From: an uncultured Bacteroidia bacterium
GTDB taxonomy: Bacteria; Bacteroidota; Bacteroidia; Bacteroidales; UBA932
Length of the DNA: 64,000 nucleotides
Direction of reading: 5' to 3'
Assembly (NCBI GenBank): GCA_902762655.1
Contig: CACWOZ010000007.1
Location: 27,617-91,616, forward strand
The first letter of the stretch is position 1. The number at the start of each line of letters is the position of its first letter. This document shows, one piece after another, positions 58,935 to 64,000 of this stretch. The position numbers were made by a program, and so were the translations under genes. Under the pieces are notes generated by a model that ran no database searches, had not been told where the DNA came from, and was given only the letters and a program-made list of their open reading frames with translations.

Positions 58935-60080
58935 ATGAAAAAGATTTTTGCAATTGCTGCCGCCCTTCTTATCGGTGTTGCTGCTTTCGCACAGGAAACC
59001 AACAAAGATGAGAACGGAAACACTAAGTTCGGCGGCTATGAAACCAACAAGTTCCTTGACAACTGGACCCTCGGAGTAGGTGTTGGCGTCAACTCTACTT
59101 GGGATCTCATTGGTGGCAACGAAGGTTTTACCGTTGCTTTCCCTGCAGTCCAGGTCGATCTCGGCAAGTGGTTTACTCCTGAATTCGGTGCCCGTCTCAG
59201 CTGGCGTGGTCTCCAGAACAAGCTCGGCAAGAGCGCTACTGATAACGAAGCATTCAACTATATAAAGGTTGACGGTCTCGTACATCTTTCCAACCTCTTC
59301 GCAGGTTACAAAGAGAACCGCTTCTGGGATGTTATCTTCCTCGGTGGTCTTGGTGACCTTATCGACGACGCCGCTGGTCATGAGTGGGGTATGGAGGCTG
59401 GTATCCAGAACAATTTCCATGTATGGCCCAAGGTTGACATCAACCTCGAACTCGGTGGAAATCTTGCCCCCGGTGCCCGCTATGGCAACTTCGGCAAGTT
59501 CGTTACCTTCCCCTACGCTGTTGTTGGTCTCGGAATTGACCTCGGCCGCAACAACTGGACCCGCGTAAGCACTACTGCTGCTGCCGCTGCCGCCGCTATC
59601 GCTGCCGCACAGGCTGCTCAGAAGGCTGCTGAAGACAAGGTCGCCGGTGCACAGAAGGCTGCTGACGATGCCAACGCTGCTGCTAAGAAGGCTCAGGATG
59701 AGGCTAAGCAGCTTGTTGACGAGGCTAAGAAGGCTGCTTCCACCAATGTTGAGGGTCTCTTCGACGAGCCCGTGGTTGTTTACTTCACCATTGGTAAGAG
59801 CACTCTCTCCAAGACTGAGAAGGCACACGCTGAATACGCTATCAAGAACATCATCTCCCGTGGCGAGAACGTTAAGTTCACCCTCAACGGAAGCGCCGAT
59901 ACCGGCACCGGTTCCAAGAAGCGTAACGAGCAGCTCAGCAAGGAGCGCGCACAGACTGTTTACAACCTTGTTGATGAACTCGGCGTAAGCCGTGAGAACA
60001 TTACCGTGGTAGAGTGGGATGGCTCCGAGAGGTTCGCTACTCCTGAACTCAACCGTGCGGTTATCATCGAGAAGCAGTAA
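58935..60080 (+). CDS. OmpA-family porin with Ala-rich linker
   Basis: 381 residues. Signal peptide MKKIFAIAAALLIGVAAFAQ; residues ~22-205 form an 8-stranded barrel (DNWTLGVGVGVNSTWDLIGG, FTPEFGARLSWRGLQ); ~206-265 is an Ala/Lys/Asp-rich coiled-coil linker; ~275-381 is an OmpA C-terminal peptidoglycan-binding domain (VYFTIGKSTLSKTEKAHAEY, LNGSADTGTGSKKRNEQLS, ERAQTVYNLVDELGV). Abundant structural porin anchoring outer membrane to cell wall. Codons are biased to preferred triplets. Strong promoter and terminator surround it; single-gene unit. Confidence 0.93.
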   Translation: MKKIFAIAAALLIGVAAFAQETNKDENGNTKFGGYETNKFLDNWTLGVGVGVNSTWDLIGGNEGFTVAFPAVQVDLGKWFTPEFGARLSWRGLQNKLGKSATDNEAFNYIKVDGLVHLSNLFAGYKENRFWDVIFLGGLGDLIDDAAGHEWGMEAGIQNNFHVWPKVDINLELGGNLAPGARYGNFGKFVTFPYAVVGLGIDLGRNNWTRVSTTAAAAAAAIAAAQAAQKAAEDKVAGAQKAADDANAAAKKAQDEAKQLVDEAKKAASTNVEGLFDEPVVVYFTIGKSTLSKTEKAHAEYAIKNIISRGENVKFTLNGSADTGTGSKKRNEQLSKERAQTVYNLVDELGVSRENITVVEWDGSERFATPELNRAVIIEKQ

Positions 60081-60105
60081 TTTTGCTGGTGCAAAATTAA
60101 GTTTT

Positions 60106-60132
60106 AGCGGGTCGCCTTTACGGCGGCCCGCT
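60106..60132 (+). terminator. Terminator of the OmpA-family gene
   Basis: AGCGGGTCGCC (60106-60116) pairs with GGCGGCCCGCT (60122-60132), one G-U pair, loop of 5, followed by TTT. A separate small hairpin AATTTTGC/GCAAAATT (60079-60098) lies right over the stop codon. Good terminator with short T-tract. Confidence 0.75.
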
Positions 60133-60143
60133 TTGCTATCCGG

Positions 60144-60167
60144 CCCCCTGCACCCTCTTTCAGGGGG
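60144..60167. repeat. Small hairpin CCCCCTG/CAGGGGG in intergenic region
   Basis: CCCCCTG (60144-60150) and CAGGGGG (60161-60167) are perfect complements around a 10-nt loop. The sequence that follows (to about 60215) is GC-rich and contains further short symmetries (GCTGGCAG/CCAGC). It looks like a degenerate interspersed repeat rather than part of the typA promoter, which lies beyond it. Confidence 0.45.
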
Positions 60168-60230
60168 ATACTGTCGCTTCGCGGCTGGCAGAAACCAGCT
60201 TGTCGCTGCGCACCTTTGGGGCCTTCCTTT

Positions 60231-60261
60231 TTTGATTTTTATAAGGATTTCCGTAAATTTG
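60231..60261 (+). promoter_or_regulatory. typA promoter (TTTG-N19-TAAATTTG)
   Basis: TTTG at 60231-60234, spacer 19, TAAATTTG at 60254-60261. ATG at 60289 gives a leader of about 20 nt. Confidence 0.8.
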
Positions 60262-60288
60262 CAGGTTATTTAGTAGTTGACAGTCAGT

Positions 60289-62094
60289 ATGCAGGAAATC
60301 AGAAATATTGCAATCATCGCCCATGTCGACCATGGAAAGACCACCCTGGTAGACCGTATGATCTATCAGGCCAATCTTGTGCGTCAGCCGGAAAACCTCG
60401 GGCAACTCATCTTGGACAATAACGACCTCGAGCGTGAGCGTGGAATCACCATCCTTGCGAAGAACGTGTCGGTAACATATAAGGATGTTAAGATCAACAT
60501 CATCGACACTCCCGGGCACAGTGACTTCGGCGGTGAAGTAGAGCGAGTGCTCAACATGGCGGACGGCGTGCTGCTGCTCGTCGACGCTTTCGAGGGATGC
60601 ATGCCTCAGACCCGTTTTGTGCTGCAGAAGGCCCTCCAGATGGGTAAGAAGGCCATAGTGGTCATCAATAAAGTAGATAAACCAAACTGCCGCCCCGATG
60701 AGGTGCAGGAGGAGGTTTTCGACCTTATGTTCAATCTGGATGCCACCGAGGAGCAGTTGGACTTCAAGACGGTGTATGGCTCCGCAAAGCAGGGCTGGAT
60801 GTCTCTCGACTGGCGCAAACCCACTACCGACATCACTCCTCTGCTGGATGTCATCCTCGAGGAAGTGCCCGCCCCCGCAGTGGTGGAAGGCACTCCGCAG
60901 ATGCTCATCTCCTCGCTCGAGTACTCTCCCTATGTGGGGCGTATCGCAGTGGGGAAGGTCACCCGCGGATCTCTTCGCACTGGCCAGCAGATCAGTCTCT
61001 GCAAGCGCTACGACATAGTGCAGAAGCATAAGATCAAGCAGCTGATGACCTTCGAGGGGCTGGGCAAGACGAATATAGAGGAGGTCGGCTGCGGCGATAT
61101 ATGCGCAGTGGTGGGCATAGATGGCTTCGAGATCGGGGACACCATCGCGGACCTCGAGAATCCGGAGGCCCTTCCTCCTATCGCGGTAGACGAGCCTACC
61201 ATGAGCATGCTTTTCACCATCAACAATTCCCCTTTCTTCGGCAAGGATGGCAAGTATGTGACTTCCCGCCACATCAAGGACCGCCTTGAGAAGGAACTGG
61301 AGAAGAACCTTGCCCTGCGCGTGAAACCGGGCCTGAGCGCGGATTCCTTCGTGGTGTACGGGCGCGGCGTGCTGCATCTTTCGGTGCTCATCGAGACCAT
61401 GCGCCGCGAGGGCTTCGAGCTGCAGGTAGGCCAGCCTAAGGTGCTGGACAAGACCATCAACGGCCAGCGCTGCGAGCCTATCGAGGAGATGTCGATAGAG
61501 GTGCCGGAAGAGTTCGTTGGTGCCGCCATCGAGATATCTACCCGCCGCAAGGGCGCCCTGATCCGCATGGAACCCCGCGGCGACCGGACCCTCCTCGAGT
61601 TCGAGATTCCTACCCGAGGCCTTATGGGCCTGCGCAGCAATCTTCTGACTGCATCCCAGGGCGAGGCCATCGTTGCCTACCGTTTCAAGGATTATCAGCC
61701 CTACAAGGGAGAGATCGAGCACCGCAACAACGGTTCACTTGTGTCGCTCGAGACTGGCGAGGCCAAGGCATATTCCATGAATAAACTGCTCGATCGCGGG
61801 CGCTTTTTCGTGGAGCCGGGCGAGGAGATTTACGCCGGCCAGGTGGTTGGCGAGCATACCCGCGAGCGCGACCTGAACATCAATATCTGCAAGGCCAAGC
61901 AACTCACGAATGTGCGTGCCGCCGGTTCCGACGAGAAGATCCTCCTGCCTCCGGCCATCAAGTTCTCGCTCGAAGAGGCTCTGGAGTATATTCAGGAAGA
62001 TGAACTTGTGGAGGTTACCCCTCACCACATGCGTATACGCAAGATTCTTCTCGATCCTCTTGCACGCAAAAGAAATAGTGATATCGCTGATTGA
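60289..62094 (+). CDS. typA: Translational GTPase TypA/BipA
   Basis: 601 residues from ATG 60289. G1 [11 protein letters not shown]3 [13 protein letters not shown]4 NKVDK, then beta-barrel, alpha/beta domains and the BipA-specific C-terminal domain ending [14 protein letters not shown]. Length and motifs are standard. Ribosome-associated factor for 50S assembly and stress growth. The stop overlaps a TTG that can start the DUF177 gene. Confidence 0.95.
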   Translation: MQEIRNIAIIAHVDHGKTTLVDRMIYQANLVRQPENLGQLILDNNDLERERGITILAKNVSVTYKDVKINIIDTPGHSDFGGEVERVLNMADGVLLLVDAFEGCMPQTRFVLQKALQMGKKAIVVINKVDKPNCRPDEVQEEVFDLMFNLDATEEQLDFKTVYGSAKQGWMSLDWRKPTTDITPLLDVILEEVPAPAVVEGTPQMLISSLEYSPYVGRIAVGKVTRGSLRTGQQISLCKRYDIVQKHKIKQLMTFEGLGKTNIEEVGCGDICAVVGIDGFEIGDTIADLENPEALPPIAVDEPTMSMLFTINNSPFFGKDGKYVTSRHIKDRLEKELEKNLALRVKPGLSADSFVVYGRGVLHLSVLIETMRREGFELQVGQPKVLDKTINGQRCEPIEEMSIEVPEEFVGAAIEISTRRKGALIRMEPRGDRTLLEFEIPTRGLMGLRSNLLTASQGEAIVAYRFKDYQPYKGEIEHRNNGSLVSLETGEAKAYSMNKLLDRGRFFVEPGEEIYAGQVVGEHTRERDLNINICKAKQLTNVRAAGSDEKILLPPAIKFSLEEALEYIQEDELVEVTPHHMRIRKILLDPLARKRNSDIAD

Positions 62095-62627
62095 TAATAG
62101 AAAAAAAATTCGTACCTTTGCAACCCTTTGTTATACCCCTTAGTGGATTGGCACAAGGCGGCACACAGTTTGACTGGCGCGCCGACGGAACGTTCTTTGG
62201 CAATTCCGGCAACTCGGAGATTCTTGCAGCGGATCTCGAGGTTGCGGTCCATGTCGAAAGGTCGATGAGGTTTTTCGGGGTGGACTGCACCATCACGGGC
62301 AAGGTGACGGTTCTTTGCGACAGATGTCTCGAGGAATTGGAGCTGCCTGTGGATACGGGCTTTAAACTGAGTGTCAAATTCGGCGAGAGTGCAGAGACTG
62401 CTGATGCAGGTGACAGGGAAATCGTTATGATTCCCGAGGGTTCCCAGGAACTCGACCTGTCGCAGTTCGTCTACGACTATACCTGCATCTCCCTGCCGAT
62501 GCGCAGGGTTCATCCCGAAGGGGAATGCAATCCGGAGGCACTGAAGTATCTGAGAACGGAAGAATCCGTGGACGAGGCTCCCTCCGCAGGAAGTCCGTTT
62601 GCGGCGCTGAAGGACATTTTGAAATAA
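62091..62627 (+). CDS. DUF177 (YceD-like) protein
   Basis: 178 residues if it starts at TTG 62091, which overlaps the typA stop as TTGA. No ATG precedes the conserved FVIPLSGLAQGG. A TTG at 62118 fits the usual length before IPL but lies inside a TACCTTTG box (62113-62120) and so is uncertain. The family motif CDRCLEELELPVD (CxRCL) is intact. DUF177 is consistently paired with rpmF, as here (22 nt upstream), and is linked to 23S rRNA accumulation. Start codon needs experimental proof. Confidence 0.85.
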   Translation: MIIEKKFVPLQPFVIPLSGLAQGGTQFDWRADGTFFGNSGNSEILAADLEVAVHVERSMRFFGVDCTITGKVTVLCDRCLEELELPVDTGFKLSVKFGESAETADAGDREIVMIPEGSQELDLSQFVYDYTCISLPMRRVHPEGECNPEALKYLRTEESVDEAPSAGSPFAALKDILK

Positions 62628-62649
62628 ACAATAAATAATATAAAGTACC

Positions 62650-62832
62650 ATGGCACATCCGAAACACAAACTTTCAAAGCAGCGCAGGGACAAGCGTCGT
62701 ACCCACGATTTCGCTCCCGTTCCTACCCTTGCTACCTGCCCTAATTGCGGTGCTACCGTAATGTATCACAGGGTATGTCCTGAATGCGGTTACTATCGTG
62801 GCCGTCAGATCATCGTAAAGGACGCGCAGTAA
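62650..62832 (+). CDS. rpmF: 50S ribosomal protein L32
   Basis: 60 residues. MAHPKHKLSKQRRDKRRTHD and the zinc-ribbon pairs CPNCGATVMYHRVCPECG (four Cys) are the standard L32 of Bacteroidetes. Follows DUF177 by 22 nt; a tRNA gene lies 16 nt downstream. Confidence 0.97.
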   Translation: MAHPKHKLSKQRRDKRRTHDFAPVPTLATCPNCGATVMYHRVCPECGYYRGRQIIVKDAQ

Positions 62833-62848
62833 GCACGGCCTTCGGTTT

Positions 62849-62920
62849 GGCCTCTTAGTTCAACGGATAGAACGGAGGTTTCCTAAACCTTAGATACAGG
62901 TTCGATTCCTGTAGAGGCTA
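62849..62920 (+). tRNA. tRNA-Arg (CCT)
   Basis: Acceptor GGCCTCT/AGAGGCT (first pair G-U), D arm GTTC/GAAC, anticodon arm GAGGT-TTCCTAA-ACCTT with CCT at positions 34-36, variable loop AGAT, T arm ACAGG-TTCGATT-CCTGT. Discriminator A (62920). No encoded CCA. 72 nt with a short D loop. Reads AGG codons. Confidence 0.93.
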
Positions 62921-62927
62921 CGAGAAT

Positions 62928-62950
62928 TGCTGGCTTTGGCCAGCATTTTT
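62928..62950 (+). terminator. Terminator after tRNA-Arg
   Basis: TGCTGGC (62928-62934) pairs with GCCAGCA (62939-62945), loop TTTG, followed directly by TTTTT. Classic factor-independent terminator for the rpmF/tRNA-Arg transcript. Confidence 0.85.
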
Positions 62951-62969
62951 CGTTTTAACCTCGGTCACT

Positions 62970-63052
62970 TTGTTCCGAAAACAAGCCGAAAACGGGAACA
63001 AAAGCTTCATAATGACAGGTTTGTTCCGAAATAGCAGCAATATTCGGAACAA
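62970..63052. repeat. Cluster of TTGTTCCGAA motifs (direct and inverted)
   Basis: TTGTTCCGAA occurs at 62970-62979 and 63021-63030; its complement TTCGGAACAA at 63043-63052 makes a perfect 10-bp hairpin with the second copy (12-nt loop). GGGAACAA (62994-63001) is a half-copy. This is the only structure seen in the 306-nt gap 62921-63226 apart from the terminator and the -7 box at its end; the part 63053-63214 shows no coding signal. Confidence 0.6.
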
Positions 63053-63214
63053 CCATCAGGGGCACCTTTGTCATGCATGGCTTTGACCGGCCTCCGGGGT
63101 TCGGGGTGCTGCGATCATCTTCCTTTAATAGCGGGGGATGTGGCAGGGGACATTGGGGCAAATAAAGAGAACACAAATCGTTTAATGTTCTCGTATAATT
63201 TCCGGGAAAATGAT

Positions 63215-63222
63215 TAATTTTG
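63215..63222 (+). promoter_or_regulatory. -7 box (TAATTTTG) of the membrane AraC regulator
   Basis: TAATTTTG matches TAnnTTTG and ends 4 nt before the first in-frame ATG (63227). It contains an in-frame TAA (63215-63217), so translation cannot begin further upstream. The -33 region is poor (TTCT/TTTA near 63181-63192). Confidence 0.55.
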
Positions 63223-63226
63223 TAAC

Positions 63227-64000
63227 ATGGTTTCTGGAACGCAATTGGTTAATACCACGGTCGTAAGCCCTGCAGACAGTTCGATGTGGATTGCTACGTC
63301 GGCACGCGGGCTTGTCAGGGTAGGGAAGAACGGCAAGTCTTTTACCTATTCTGTCGAAAAAGGAGATTTTTCCTGCAACAACATTGTTGCACTCGCTTTC
63401 GATACAGATGGGGTTCTTTGGATAAAAGACGCCGAAGGTGAAGTATTTTCGTACACTTCTTTTACAGGTTTTGTAAAGCAGCCTGAGGTGCCCCAGAGTG
63501 TAGCCGCCGGGCTGGCCGGGCCTGTTACAAAAGAAGAAACGGTGGCAGAAACGCCAGTCCAGACCCCTTTGGTGCTTGTTCGACGCCCCTGGTACGGCTC
63601 GTGGTGGGTCCTCGCGCTTGCCATCCTCTTTTTTGCACTTTTTATATGGCAATTGCTGAAAAACCGGCGAAATGTTTCAAAATCACGGGTAGTCTACGCA
63701 CCGGCGCCGGCAACTGACAAACTTGTTACTTCGCACTCTGCCGACACCCATCCGCAACTCGCCGTGACCGACGCTCCTGCAGAAAAACCGGTCGCCACCG
63801 CGTACTCGGCCACTGCGCCGCACCAGGACACCGCTCCGAAACCTGTCACCCCGAAACCGGCTGTCGCTAAACCCGCAGACGGCAAGTTTGCCGACAAGGT
63901 TCAGGAAATCGTAAAGGCCAATTTCACCAATCCGGAGTTCGGAGTGGAAGATGTGGCTGCCTCCCTTGGAATCAGCCGGGTTCATCTGAACCGCAAACTA
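63227..64000 (+). CDS. Miniature membrane-anchored AraC-type regulator (3' end outside window)
   Basis: 258 residues to the window edge. Residues ~18-78 contain one or two beta-propeller (Reg_prop-like) repeats: SSMWIATSARGLVRVGKNGK and DTDGVLWIKDAEGEVFSY. Then a linker, a TM helix at ~126-144 (WWVLALAILFFALFIWQLL) with positive residues after it (KNRRNVSKSR), an Ala/Pro/Lys-rich stretch (~155-220) and the start of an AraC HTH (KVQEIVKANFTNPEFGVEDV, then AASLGISRVHLNRKL). The layout is that of a hybrid two-component regulator reduced to sensor, TM and DNA-binding domain, without kinase or receiver. No signal peptide precedes the sensor. The rest of the HTH, and anything after it, is not in the window. 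Confidence 0.75.
   Translation, partial: MVSGTQLVNTTVVSPADSSMWIATSARGLVRVGKNGKSFTYSVEKGDFSCNNIVALAFDTDGVLWIKDAEGEVFSYTSFTGFVKQPEVPQSVAAGLAGPVTKEETVAETPVQTPLVLVRRPWYGSWWVLALAILFFALFIWQLLKNRRNVSKSRVVYAPAPATDKLVTSHSADTHPQLAVTDAPAEKPVATAYSATAPHQDTAPKPVTPKPAVAKPADGKFADKVQEIVKANFTNPEFGVEDVAASLGISRVHLNRKL

Overview
This 64-kb window is chromosomal DNA of a member of the Bacteroidota, almost certainly order Bacteroidales, and by eye it is GC-rich for that group. The evidence is a SusC/SusD-type starch operon, Mfa/Fim-type fimbrial lipoprotein genes, the Bat (aerotolerance) operon, a ricT-gldH-like pair, promoters of the TTTG-N19-22-TAnnTTTG type, tRNA genes without an encoded CCA, and little sign of Shine-Dalgarno sequences. 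Species or family cannot be fixed from the sequence alone.

Layout. 1-8868 (+): a fimbrial cluster of four genes (the first cut by the window edge), ending at a strong terminator and a tRNA-Val on the opposite strand. 9050-14035 (+): a signalling operon with a TPR histidine kinase, a receiver-only response regulator, lgt, a kinase-less look-alike of the sensor, and a small membrane protein. 14139-14226: tandem hairpins. 14312-15400 (-): a membrane-anchored LytTR regulator, divergent from a starch operon at 15540-26590 (+): SLC45-type MFS transporter, SusC, SusD, SusE/F, a SusG-like GH13 with an internal starch-binding insertion, and a second GH13. The intergenic space holds three 9-bp repeats spaced exactly 21 bp apart, the geometry expected of LytTR sites. 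26663-32556 (+): RND efflux operon with a PII-like last gene. 32577-40412 (+): thioredoxin, an OMP, LOG protein, polyprenyl synthase, holB, ricT, gldH-like, trmB and recJ. 40489-41191 (+): an RHH/PIN toxin-antitoxin module with its palindromic operator straddling the promoter -7 box. 41172-46686 (-): an rluB-type gene, era, parC, aroK. 46743-48669 (-): exbB, exbD, tonB. 48817-50692 (-): truA and a ROK kinase. 50717-58803 (+): moxR, DUF58, batA, batB, batC and a batD-batE fusion. 58935-62920 (+): OmpA-like porin, typA, DUF177, rpmF, tRNA-Arg. At the right edge (63227-64000) is an incomplete one-component regulator with a tiny beta-propeller-like sensor, one TM helix and an AraC-type HTH.

How the genes work together. 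The starch operon forms a nearly complete pathway: surface capture and hydrolysis (SusE/F-, SusD- and SusG-like), outer-membrane import (SusC, powered by a TonB/ExbB/ExbD system of the type encoded at 46743-48669), a second GH13 lipoprotein and inner-membrane uptake by the MFS carrier; the ROK kinase could phosphorylate released glucose.

Most unusual signals. (1) Housekeeping genes truA and aroK, and a gldH-like lipoprotein gene, carry extra in-frame segments bounded by inverted repeats. The three share a GTC(C)GGAG-N4/5-TCCT core, which suggests a dispersed palindromic element that tolerates insertion into coding sequence. (2) The miniature membrane AraC regulator and the TTGTTCCGAA repeats before it. 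(3) The LytTR gene with 21-bp-phased repeats facing the starch operon. (4) The BatD-BatE fusion that keeps the BatE signal peptide inside the protein. (5) Several genes whose -7 promoter element lies only 4-6 nt before the start codon, implying leaderless or near-leaderless mRNAs.
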